Assembly: GCF_000027005.1 (NCBI RefSeq)
Contig: NC_012963.1
Location: forward strand, 1,426,001-1,490,000
Reading direction: 5' to 3'
From: Komagataella phaffii GS115
Taxonomy: Eukaryota > Ascomycota > Pichiomycetes > Pichiales > Pichiaceae
Length of the DNA stretch: 64,000 bases
The first letter of the stretch is position 1. Each line of letters opens with the position of its first letter. The position numbers and the translations under genes were made by a program. The notes under the pieces were generated by a model. It was not told the origin of the DNA, did no database searches, and saw nothing but the letters and a program-made list of their open reading frames with translations. Below, in pieces: positions 11,301 to 20,900 of the stretch.

Positions 11301-11462
11301 GTTCCCACAACCGAAGACGAACTAGAAGAGCTTGGAGAATTTTCAAGTAGAGAGAACATTGCAAGAAAGTACATGAATGATATCAGAAGAAAAAAAGGCC
11401 TCTTTGTGGATGAAAAAGTGGTACAGAAGGCTGAGAAGCAACGAAATATGAAGAAAGATTAA
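8346..11462 (+). CDS. RIA1: EF-2-like GTPase Efl1/Ria1 (60S maturation)
   Basis: A 1038-residue translational GTPase. Motifs: AHVDHGKTSL (25-34, G1), DSPGH (103-107, G3), NKVD (157-160, G4), then EF-2-like domains II-V. The insertion in domain II after about residue 420 and the charged C-terminal tail separate it from EF-2 itself. Efl1 acts in the cytoplasm with Sdo1/SBDS to release Tif6 (eIF6) from pre-60S subunits, which licenses subunit joining. The open frame extends to a GTG at 8310, but the first ATG is at 8346, immediately before the conserved N-terminal helix, and is used here. It ends 23 bp from the convergent gene on the other strand. Confidence 0.94.
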   Translation: MRLTKEQLNTLQNDPDCVRNICIVAHVDHGKTSLSDSLLATNGIISHKMAGKIRYLDSREDEQLRGITMESSAVSLYFRVIHRNEGDSDSDITVNEHLINLIDSPGHVDFSSEVSTASRLCDGAVVLVDVVEGVCSQTISVLRQVWSDKLKAILVLNKVDRLITELKLSPQEAYTHLSKVIEQVNSVIGSFFAGERMQQDFLWREKIANSSGELFAEKDDKDIYFAPETNNVIFASAMDGWGFSISQIAGFFGRKLGMKREKLQKVIWGDFCLDPKSKKITTQKNKHEKRLKPIFVSLVLDNIWSVYEHCLETRDQAKLEKIVKALEVKVGPRDFKAKDSRALLRTILSQWLPVSSAVLLTVIQKVPSPVEAQNKRMPSLLSTTPHSELIDAALSNDIISCNREGLVCAYVSKMLSIPIAELGRNQVVQLSEEEQQIRGRQAREKALKMAERARLLEIAANGKEMSNSPLSMSDVELTEIAGDDVSLQWGNGEESTEDIIVDLPKEELLGFARVYSGTLKVGETLSVLGPKFSPKYPSLHVSEVHISDLYLIMGRDFVAIDEAPAGNIVAIGGLMGKVLKSGTVVTPNITGTNLAGFRSSALPIVRVAVEPVNPVQMHYLEKGLEMLNQADPCVRTYLQDTGEHILATAGELHLERCLKDLKERFAGIEIQVSEPAIPYRETIKNTNHMNPPKNGTLGRGSRVLRLSHFEITLTVKPLPVQVAQFLISNINSISKIINQRTDFFTDEEVNDMIDVQINQSTVLSTESFKGHLANLLQELGNKSIQSNASSDFVDRIVCFGPKGRGPNIFMDNTNGSLKSMFKTSQGSYFEFQESLFNGFQLATSEGPLAAEPVQGILVSLDEIRYLNTTSKEELDLTGRLLTSTRDCIHEGFLDWSPRIMLAMYSCEIQASVEVLGKVYAVVQQRRGRIVSEEMKEGTSFFTIKAQVPLVEAFGFSEDIRKKTSGAASPQLVFSGFEIVDIDPFWVPTTEDELEELGEFSSRENIARKYMNDIRRKKGLFVDEKVVQKAEKQRNMKKD

Positions 11463-11485
11463 GAAAAAGAAAGAGAGAGGTGACT

Positions 11486-13153
11486 TTAAATATGACCAGG
11501 AAGTCCACTTCTGTTCTGTGCTATTTCACCAAGAATAGTACCCTCCTTCTTGCGAGTCAGTGTTTTAGGGCTATCAGGGCTTCCAGAGATATCAGACCTA
11601 TCAAAACAATCGTAATTACTCCCATTTTTGCTCCTGATCATAGTCATTAATTGGCAAAAAAAAATCCTTTGGTTTTCATTCCTGGACAGTTTAATTGCTT
11701 CCCTTACAATTAGCTTGTCTATTTTGGTGGGGCTTTTAGCTGCATAATTCGCTAAAGCGTTTCTTACCTTAGTGTAGTTGATCAACGTTAGCTCCATATT
11801 TATGACAAATTTGAAACATTGAAATGGTTGTTGCAGGGTTGGTCTAAGTCCCGATGCATTAAAGTAGTTTTGGAATTTGTCTGTTAATTCATTGTCATAG
11901 TTCCACATCGCTTTGCAGTACTCTGTAATGGTTTCGACGATGGCGTGCGTGAGTAGCGGCTGACATATATCAAATATATCCAAAATTGCCCCTGTATCTA
12001 TTAATTGCTGAATCAACCTATGATAGGAAGGTAGGAATATAAATGGATTTTGGTTTTGCTTGATATTCAAAGATAGAGATAAAAACCGCACAGCTGCAAG
12101 GCGTCGAGTGGCCTTGTCGGAAATTGGTTGCCGGGGGATAATTTCATTCATCAAAAGTAGTCGAATTTCAGTAAGCATTCTGTCTATTTCAATAAGATCT
12201 CCATATTTTGGAATGCTACAAGGAAACAGGGTTTCTAGTACAGAGATGAGATCAAGGCTATCGTTGGATGTTTGTAGTTGTACTTTTGGAAAGAGCCCAC
12301 CCAGTTCGCCAGGTCTGTAAACAATTCTTTGCTTTCGATCAAGTAATTTATATGATAGCTCTTTGGTTTCCCGAGGGCTTTCGTGTCGAGGTAAAATAAG
12401 ATCATGACTGTGACAATCAGAAGAAGAAATTGGAAATAACGAAGGTGCACGGTCGTAATAAAATCCAGGCTTAGCCAATTGTTCAGCTTTGTGCACAGTT
12501 TCCTTCTCTTTTGACGTTGATATGCAGGCTGTGATCGTTCTTTCCAATGCACTACGAAAGATTTCATCTTCAGCCGTGAAGTTAGAAGATAAAATGGTTG
12601 GAGAGTTTTCTTGTCTAATTGTATTGAGTAGAAACCCATCAATAGATCCATCTTCTTCAAGTACTAACCTAGATCGTTGCTTTTGAGAGACAGCAAGATG
12701 ACGTTGCAGATCAGCATCTATGAGTTGATTTCTGAGCATAGAATGTAATGAACTGGTTACACTAGATTCTGAATACTGATTTCGATTCTTGCAACTTGCT
12801 CTATCTTTTCCGTGGGGCAAACTAAGATTTATTATGGAGCGATTGGAAGAACATTGTTGAAGGCCTTGGATCAAAATTTTCCTCACAACATATATAAACG
12901 CACCAATAATTAACATTGTTAACAAGAACAAACCAAACAAGAACATCGTATTTATAATAAGCTGAAATGATTCATTATACTTTGACCACTTTTCTAACTC
13001 ATAGTCAATTAAAGTTTCGAAATCAACTGGAACATTCGACTCAACATCTCTTTGAATTTTTGCCACGCTACCAGTGTCGCAACAGGAGCCTCCAAAAAGA
13101 TCAAAAAAAGGCACCACTTTGACTTGGACATTCAAAAGATGCTCATCTGACAT
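11486..13153 (-). CDS. Unknown single-pass membrane protein
   Basis: A 555-residue protein from an ATG at 13153 that I do not recognise. One strong hydrophobic segment lies at about residues 63-92 (MFLFGLFLLTMLIIGAF inside it), preceded by about 60 mostly polar residues with a CC pair. A long polar, serine-rich region follows (about 95-290), then a helical C-terminal domain of about 250 residues with regular Leu/Ile spacing. The last 40 residues are Ser/Pro/Lys rich. The layout suggests a short luminal or external N-terminus and a large cytosolic or nuclear domain, but the topology is an inference. No catalytic motif is visible. The frame is intact over 1.67 kb, which supports a real gene. 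Confidence 0.8.
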   Translation of the reverse strand: MSDEHLLNVQVKVVPFFDLFGGSCCDTGSVAKIQRDVESNVPVDFETLIDYELEKWSKYNESFQLIINTMFLFGLFLLTMLIIGAFIYVVRKILIQGLQQCSSNRSIINLSLPHGKDRASCKNRNQYSESSVTSSLHSMLRNQLIDADLQRHLAVSQKQRSRLVLEEDGSIDGFLLNTIRQENSPTILSSNFTAEDEIFRSALERTITACISTSKEKETVHKAEQLAKPGFYYDRAPSLFPISSSDCHSHDLILPRHESPRETKELSYKLLDRKQRIVYRPGELGGLFPKVQLQTSNDSLDLISVLETLFPCSIPKYGDLIEIDRMLTEIRLLLMNEIIPRQPISDKATRRLAAVRFLSLSLNIKQNQNPFIFLPSYHRLIQQLIDTGAILDIFDICQPLLTHAIVETITEYCKAMWNYDNELTDKFQNYFNASGLRPTLQQPFQCFKFVINMELTLINYTKVRNALANYAAKSPTKIDKLIVREAIKLSRNENQRIFFCQLMTMIRSKNGSNYDCFDRSDISGSPDSPKTLTRKKEGTILGEIAQNRSGLPGHI

Positions 13154-13264
13154 AATACTTCCCGACTCTAGTGTCGCAGATAGTCGATAGTCAGGGAAAG
13201 AATAATTTTCAGCAAAAGCGGTTTGTGACGCAGTTGCGATTGCGGCTGAACTTAAATATGCAAG

Positions 13265-15080
13265 CTATATTCCTGTATCTTCGTAGTCTGTCTGGACAAA
13301 AGCCCGGGAAAGAAAACTCTTCCAAAGGTGCTTATATTGCGAGGGACATTGATCATCCGTGGAGGCACCTAGTTTTCGACCAAGCTTGATCCAATCATCA
13401 ACCAACAGACTGTTCATCTGGTAAGGTGAGTCATCAGTGGTATATTCAAGTTCATACTGGAACGGGGACTGACCTGAATTGATGGCAGTCAAATTGGCAA
13501 AGAGCTGTACGTACCTCAAAGGAGAGAATGTCTGAGAAACATAGGCAGGACCAAGAGGTGTCTTTGATGGCATTTTCACGGGTAACGAAGGGTCCTTTGT
13601 AGGAAAGGCAAATTCGTCGGTCTCCTCATCTTCCGCCATTTCCACCTCCAAATCTTCAAAAAAAGTCGACCATGGAGGATGCCTTTGAATCTCAGCTCTC
13701 TTTTCATCTTCATCAACCAGGCCTGTAATGTTGTATTCCCAAACTCTGATTCCTGGGTTGTAGGTTGGTATCACGCTGGTAGATACATGTGCAATGGAAT
13801 ATCGATCAGAGAATATACCCGAATCATTACTCTCTGCTATTCGGGCGTAGAGATCTTCACGCACCGAGTTCATGTACCTAACCTTTCCAACAGGAACTCC
13901 GTCATAACGATGTGACATGCCGTCTGCATCTTTAATATCAAGTTCTGGGAATCCAGTGTATAAATCAAATGGTATGCTTTCAGATGGAAACACTTCAGCT
14001 GCTAGAGAATTATATGCCCACTCAGAATCTAGAGGGATCCAGTGATCAATGTTCATATGTCCATACAATCCACCAATAATGACGTCTCTATACTCATGAG
14101 TCCAGATAATATACTTTCTCAAGCAAGATTCATCATAATTTTTCGGTACCGGAGGAACGTGGCCAGTCAGCCATATTTTCATATCCCTTTTCCTCATTTC
14201 TTCGAGTACAACACCAAGCCAACGAAAAAGCTGGTAGCCTGGCTGTTTACGACTATCACAGTTATCCACTAGAGGGTTTGCTGTGTACAAATACAAAGTA
14301 TTGAATGATAATACAGCGAGTTTTCCTTTTATGACTTCCACAAAAAAGTATGCACCTCGGCCAAATACGTGTAATTGCTCCTCTGGAACAAAGTTTCTCC
14401 AGATCCTGTAGAATTCTCTGATTTGAAGAGTGGGTCCTGGGGAGAACATATTATGAGGATATACATCGTTATTTCCCAAGGAAGGAATTATTTTGATATC
14501 ACGGCTCGAATTATCGATTATATTCTCTTGGTTTTCTCTATCTTTATCAGTAAGAAATGTACTGTGAATAAGATCAGCTACAACTTGATTCATTTCGAAT
14601 ATTTGCGATTCCAAACGAGGATGATCCCTGTCATTATCGTGTCTAACGTTGTCACCTGTCCAGACAACAAAATCAATTTTATCCAATAGGTTATCTTTAA
14701 TCCAATCGAGGGTAGATTGCATCAATTCAATGGGACTGTCGCAACCACTGAGTGCATCTCCATAACGTGAAGCAGTATGATTTTGCTGGCTCTTGTTCTT
14801 CACTACCTTACCATGGCATTTGCTAGCATAAGATGAGCCTACTCTGTAGAAACCGTCAGGATGTAGATCAGTGATATGACAAAAACCTTCCGTGCAAGAT
14901 TTTATCCTGAAACTTGATTGAGGGTTGGTCTGACAGTCCTAATTGTGATAAAATATCAGAGTTCTTGCTGTAGTCAAATACAACATTTCCTTCAAACTTG
15001 CCAAATATAAATTCCCTGTTTCCGTAAGCTGTTAGAAATATAACAAGGCTTACAATTGCTATAAATAGTGGATGGGACAT
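13265..15080 (-). CDS. PPN1: Vacuolar endopolyphosphatase Ppn1, interrupted by a one-base frameshift
   Basis: Two frames on the minus strand make one metallophosphatase. The N-terminal piece starts at the ATG at 15080 (MSHPLFIAIV, a type II membrane anchor of about 18 residues) and ends in HGRFL at about 14885. The frame then shifts and continues with HITDLHPDG, TGDNVRHD, IPSLGNND, TGHVPP and YGHMNIDHW, the five metal-binding and catalytic blocks of the Ppn1 family. Removing one base at 14878-14885 gives a single frame of 604 residues. The site is an A5 run on the plus strand (14881-14885) and its neighbour. Ppn1 cuts long inorganic polyphosphate chains in the vacuole. An upstream in-frame extension to 15203 lacks support, because the membrane anchor follows the ATG at 15080. 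Sequencing error or real lesion cannot be told apart here. Confidence 0.9.
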
Positions 15081-15495
15081 GTTGACTGTCGTTTGAAAGT
15101 TCAACGTGAGCGTTTCAGGATAAAATAAGCATCCAAACACCATCATATAATTACTACTCGTTAATTCTTGGCTGCATGTGCTGTACTGCGTGGGACTAAG
15201 CACACAGAAAACACCTGTAACCTAGGCAGACTTATTGATTTAACAGTGTTAACGGCTTCATGGAGAAAATAGTTTCCTTTTTAGTAAGCAATCAATGTAC
15301 CTCCCAGAAATATACTACACGGAGTATGACTACGATGACTTTGAGCACTTCGCGGAACATTTGAATGGCTGCATCGTTTGGTAGTAAAGAATTCAAGTCA
15401 AAACCACAAAAAACTGCCATGTAATGCTGACGTAATCATACCAAAGAAAGTGTACCATATCGCGCCTACTACTAAGTAAAGAACTCTAGATTCCT
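15081..15495. promoter_or_regulatory. Divergent intergenic region PPN1-COA6
   Basis: A 415-bp interval upstream of both genes. Short open frames occur but none is longer than about 35 codons apart from the unused extension of PPN1. No tRNA or repeat is visible. Confidence 0.4.
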
Positions 15496-15813
15496 ATGGC
15501 ATTGTTTTCATTTTCGAAACAAGAAGAGAAGGCTCCAACTAGATCCCAGAGAAAGCTGTGCTGGGATGCACGCGATGAGTTCTTTCGGTGCCTTGATAAC
15601 ATAGATGTCATCAACTCCCTGGACGGAAGGAACAAAAAGACGGTGACCACAGAATGTGGAACGGAAGAAAAATTTTTCGAACAGAATTGTGCTGTTTCTT
15701 GGGTGAAGTACTTCAAGGAAAAACGTGTATTTGATGAGAAGAAAGCTCAACTCCTGAAGGAAGCCGAAAGCCAAGACGCTACTGTGATACCATTATCCGG
15801 CATTCGAAAGTGA
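15496..15813 (+). CDS. COA6: Cytochrome c oxidase assembly factor Coa6
   Basis: A 105-residue protein matching Coa6 along its length. The block TRSQRKLCWDARDEFFRCLD (16-35) is nearly identical to the family core, and NCAVSWVKYFKEKRV (64-78) is the second helix. The four cysteines form a CX9C pair (22 and 32) and a CX10C pair (54 and 65), which in this twin-helix family make two disulfides in the mitochondrial intermembrane space. Coa6 helps deliver copper to the Cox2 CuA site of complex IV. Start at the ATG at 15496 agrees with the family N-terminus (M-LFSF). Confidence 0.95.
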   Translation: MALFSFSKQEEKAPTRSQRKLCWDARDEFFRCLDNIDVINSLDGRNKKTVTTECGTEEKFFEQNCAVSWVKYFKEKRVFDEKKAQLLKEAESQDATVIPLSGIRK

Positions 15814-16251
15814 ACCTGCGAAATCATTTTTGAAGCCCTGTGGTGGACCCAAAAATCTGAACTCCAAAGATTTGTTATCAAATCATTTGTCAGCCTTAAT
15901 ATAGTGGTAAACGAACGTTGTTGGTAAAATATTCTCTATCAAAACAGGAATCTGTTCAGTCAAGTGTTCTTGTACACATCCAATTGTTTTTTCTTGAGTT
16001 GCTGTTCTTTTGTAGGCGAACCCCTCTATGTATTCATAAAGCAGGGGGTACAGCCAACTGTATATATGGACGCTACAATCAACTCTCTTGTAAAGGGTGG
16101 TTTACTTATATTTTGAACTAACTAAATAATTTAGATCACATGCTCGATTAAAAGATTTCGCGAGGCTGTCCATCAAACTCAACAATCATCATAGTTAACC
16201 TCGAACAATTAGAGCCACTAAAAAGACTACTGATTGACCATTGCATTGAAC
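15814..16251. other. Intergenic region COA6-PSD1
   Basis: A 438-bp interval after COA6 and before PSD1, both on the plus strand. It should hold the COA6 3' end and the PSD1 promoter. Nothing else is recognised; a 67-codon frame at 15918-16121 begins with TTG and looks random. Confidence 0.4.
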
Positions 16252-17895
16252 ATGCCGAATAGATCGTTTGGAGTTTTCCCGTCAGTTATATATGAGACAA
16301 GGTTAGGATTATCTCACCAAATGCGTCGCCCAATTGGCCAACCTCTCAGTAAGCTGTCCCAAGTCTCACAGCCAAACCAGATTCTTCAACGAAATTATCA
16401 ATACAAATTTCCAAGAATACCCAGACCCAAACGGAATGTTCTCTATTACACTTTCAAACGGCCGCAGTTATCAAGCGCCACCATTTTACGTACGGTGCCT
16501 TCGAAAATTCGGAATTTTTCTTCTCGTGCAAAATCCAAAGTGAAGTCGAGTGGTCGAAGAAGAAAGTTTATGTCAAGATGGCTGGCACTTTCTTCAATAT
16601 CAGTAGTTTTGTACGGGGTAGTGAACAAAATCAAGCACAAAGGTATACAACGAAACTCTAGCTTAGAGCCCGATGAAAACCATTCCGTGAAACCCAACTC
16701 ATGGACACTTTACGCTTATAGCACTCTTCCTTTGAAAGCGATCAGCAGAGTCTGGGGCCAGTTCAACTCATTCGAATTGCCCATATGGCTCCGGTCACCA
16801 AGTTATAAGTTTTATGCATACGTTTTTGGAGTAAATCTAGACGAAGTGGCTGAGCCTGATTTATCCAAATTTCGCAACCTTGGAGAATTTTTTTATAGGA
16901 CTATCAAGCCAGAAACTCGTCCCATAGATATAGATGCTGAAATGGTTTCGCCGTGTGATGGGAAAGTGCTGAAATTTGGAATTATTGAGAACGGCGAAAT
17001 CGAGCAGGTCAAGGGAATGACTTATTCTATTAATGCGCTTTTAGGTCAACAGAAACTGGCAGCTCCTGTTCATCGTATTAATTATCAATTAGATGACGAC
17101 GATGTGGTACGAAGACACGAAGAATTTGCTCGCTTAAACGGGATTAGTTACACCATCGATGACATTATTGGAGGAAGGGGAGAAAATATACACCACTCGT
17201 ATATGAATCAAGGTGACCAATCGCTGAGAAAATCATCCGCTTCGCAGGTTTACGAAGTATCGAATGATATTGCGAAGAAATCATCCTTTGATAAACAACT
17301 TTATTTTGCTGTTATTTATCTTGCACCAGGAGATTACCACCGATTTCATTCACCCTCAAATTGGGTTACCACTTTGCGTCGTCACTTTGTGGGGGAATTA
17401 TTCTCCGTAGCCCCTTTTTTCCAAAAAACTTTGCAAAACTTATTCATTTTGAATGAAAGAGTAGCTTTGCTAGGTTATTGGAAACATGGCTTTTTCAGCA
17501 TGATACCAGTTGGGGCTACGAATGTCGGAAGCATCAAGATTAATTTTGATAAAGATTTGGTTACTAACAGTATTTACGAAAGTGATTCGTATGCTCAAAC
17601 AAGTTTCCCTTCTTCAGATACTTCATCTTGTCGAGAGGAAGATGAAAGCACACCATTGATAAAGCGCAGTAGCTCTCGCACCAAGAAAGTAATTAAAAAT
17701 AGTTGCTATGAGGCAACATATGCCAATGCCAGTAAAATATTACGTGGCCAGCCTCTTTCAAAGGGCCAAGAAATTGGCGGTTTCAAGCTAGGGTCCACAG
17801 TTGTGCTAGTATTCGAGGCCCCAAAAACATTTCACTTTACACTTGCAGAAAATATGAAGTTAAAGATGGGACAAAGAATTGGAGAGCTTAGATAA
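16252..17895 (+). CDS. PSD1: Mitochondrial phosphatidylserine decarboxylase
   Basis: A 547-residue protein. The N-terminal 100 residues are rich in Arg/Ser with few acids, as in a mitochondrial presequence. A membrane segment lies near residues 107-125 ([13 protein letters not shown]). The decarboxylase domain follows with [29 protein letters not shown] and [10 protein letters not shown]. The self-cleavage motif LGST is at 513-516; cleavage before its serine creates the pyruvoyl prosthetic group and a short alpha chain of about 33 residues. Psd1 makes phosphatidylethanolamine from phosphatidylserine at the inner membrane. An in-frame TTG extension from 16234 is not used; the first ATG is at 16252. 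A Ser-rich insertion at about 450-480 is likely a variable loop. Confidence 0.95.
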
Positions 17896-17916
17896 ATAAC
17901 TGATTTTATGGTCCTC

Positions 17917-20900
17917 TTATATTCCATATGTGTGGTATAACTCATCTTTTAATAGCTCTAAGAAGTTCAAGTTCATAAAGTGCAGGTGGTGTTGACGCTC
18001 TGAAAATTGAAATACTAATTTTAGATTCCAGTAATCTTCAACGTCTTTTGGATGTTTCGACTTTTGTAAAATTTCAAGCTTGAAATCAATTGCGTTAGAC
18101 AAAAAGTCATAACTGTTATTTAAAAGTGCTTCTCTTTCGTGTTTTATTAGTCCGAGATGTGACTTGAAGGAATTTAAGGCGAATTGGGAGTGGTTCTGAT
18201 TTTTTTGGTGATGGTTGATGTTTCCGTCATACATGATGACTTCGTTCAGATCACGTTTCAAACTGTTATGAAACCTCTTCTTGAGAACAAAAATTGTCGG
18301 TGATTTTTTGAACTTTTCATTCAAGGCGTCCATATCCATTTTAATAGAGAAGAACCCATCGTCATTAACTATGATTGAGTCAATATCATTTAAATCCGGA
18401 AGCAAGCAAGGACTTGAAAACTTCTTAGAAGACCCATTTTTTAGAAGTACGTGAATCATCAATGAGAGTGTTTCTAAAGTTTCAGCATCTCTCACTATTA
18501 GACATCTCTTCTCCACTGCCATACTCCAAAAGTGCCGCAATGCTTGCAGCAGAACATCTTCTCCGTCGTTAGCCACTTTGGGAAATACAGGATATATCGA
18601 TACTAATAAAGTGGCAATTGAGAACAGATCACTTTTAAAAGCATATTGTCCTCCACCTAAAAATAGGAAGCCAAGAGCCATATTGATTGCCATAAAGTTT
18701 CCATACTTACAAAAATTTGTGTCGTTTTGTAGGTATCTTAACCTTCTCATGATTTCTAGGTCCCCAGAACCAGCTGCAATGATACTCAAAGATATTCCCA
18801 AGAGATCTCTTAGTTCCATAACACTTTTCAGGGTTATCTTATGATCATGCGTGACACAAGAAAGACTTGTCAATCGCATAAATTGGTCAAAGTACCACAA
18901 GAGCGTATCTCGGGCACCTTTATCACATGTAGATGCAAACCTCAAAGAAATACTCATACAGAGACCAGTAACAATATAAAGGTATTTCAAACAATCACTA
19001 TTCAAATCTCCAATTAACTCAATCGCTTTCAGGTTAATGCTTCTTGGTACCTGATCTGACACCCATCGCAGACTACATTCTATGCTGTCCCATAAAATGA
19101 TCTGCTTCCCTAAAACTCTAAGGAGCAAGAACTCCGGTCTAATGTAATCTAAGAGCTGTTCAGCATCTGGGATGTCCAAACGATTAGCAATGTCTCCTGA
19201 ATTTGTTCTCAAAAAAATAAAAATGATTGCCATAATAGCACCGGCACTGGACTTGTCAAGTTGTTGTTTAGTCTGGGTATCTCTCGAACCACATGCCAGT
19301 GAAAACAATGTATCCAAGTAATGTGTATCATTTAACCCCCCTAGATGGTCACCTTTACCAAGATTGATAAGTCCGAACGCTATACCAGCACTCAATCGAT
19401 AAGTCTCACTTACCAATTCTCTTTCATCAACCACTAATGACCCCTTTATTTGAGAGAGCAGCATCTCACTCATCCTTCTGTGTTGAGTTTGCAAGTATAG
19501 TAGCCCAATACCTATCAGACCAGAAGCTTGAACACCTAAGCTCACGTTGAGGTCTGTTGAACCTGCAGGCAATAGGGCTACGATATGAACGGATAAGACC
19601 TTAGTTAGTTTCAAATTCTTAGTGCCCTTTAGACTGGCAGACATACCTAAGAGTAGGCCAACACTGGTATGAAGATGTTTGGGTCCCAAATAGTTGTATA
19701 TATGCCATTCTTCTAACTTTTTCATGTGTCCATTCAAACCCAGTCCATATAAAAACCCCGCATGCTGTGCGTTCAGCTTTGGAGGTCGATTGAAGACGAT
19801 CCAACTTCCAGATATTTCTGTAGCATCGCGGGAAACAGTCAAGCCAGCAGATACTCCATTATGAAAATAACCCCATTCGATAGTCTCACTATCAATAGCC
19901 GACTTCTCAAGTGTTATCGTTATTTCCTGAGGCAACAAGACACACTGGAAGTTTAATTTAGGAATTGGAAATCTTTCCGTAATCAGCGGCCTTCTGCTGC
20001 TGATGAAAATAGCACTTCTACCCAAGGGAATAGTTAGCGTTCGTAATGCAACCGTCAATGCCAGATGCTTCTGGAGAATATGAAAATCGTGCTCATTCAT
20101 TTTTGCATGAGAGTTCAACAAAGCAGGCTGAACTTTGCTAGACTGCAGTAATCTAGTAATTTCGTGAAATCTTCTATCCTCAGAGAATATTTTTCTAGTG
20201 GTATGCATCCTGTCAGCTTCCAACTGACCATCCCAAGCTGTTAAGACCTCATGCTCATTCAACGCCTGCAGAATTTGATGAACATCTCTAGAACCTTGCA
20301 AGGAAGCAGGGCGTTGATGGAAATGTAAAAGTTGCTGAAAAGGCATGTCTGCAAAGAGAAGTTGCAAATCTTTTCTTCCAACTAAAGCCAATTCCTGTGT
20401 CGACAAATCCGAAGAATGTTCCTTGCACTTTGTCATTATGCTTTTCAAAGGAAAATATACCCCCATTGGATATGTCTCCAGATCCGTAGAACTTATTTGA
20501 TAGTCCAACATCATGCTAATTACATCTCCCTCGCTAAAATCGTTAGATATGATCGCTTCGAACAATTTCAGTACATGAAAAGTTCTGGGAGTCATTAGCT
20601 CGTCTATGTAATCAGGTTCTTCAACTAGTTGTGAAAATGTGATATAAGGAACAATTGCATCAGTAAATATACTTGATAGGGACTCAACAATATTTGGAGG
20701 CTTGGGGAATAATTGCGGAATCATAAGCTTTAAAGATTTATCCACAATGTCGTGACTCTGTTGATAATAGCATATCCAAGTATCCGTCCAAGAAGCCCAC
20801 TGTGTTAACTGTGCCAATATAACTCCTAAAGTATCCACTTGTTGCGAGCACATGATGTTCAACTTCAAGTCTTCACGTAATAAATGAATTGATAAAATCA

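Noticed and set aside
14868..15203. PPN1 start at 15203
   Set aside because: The extension ahead of the ATG at 15080 puts 41 non-conserved residues before the type II membrane anchor.
15918..16121. 67-codon frame between COA6 and PSD1
   Set aside because: It begins with TTG, has no similarity and overlaps the expected PSD1 promoter.
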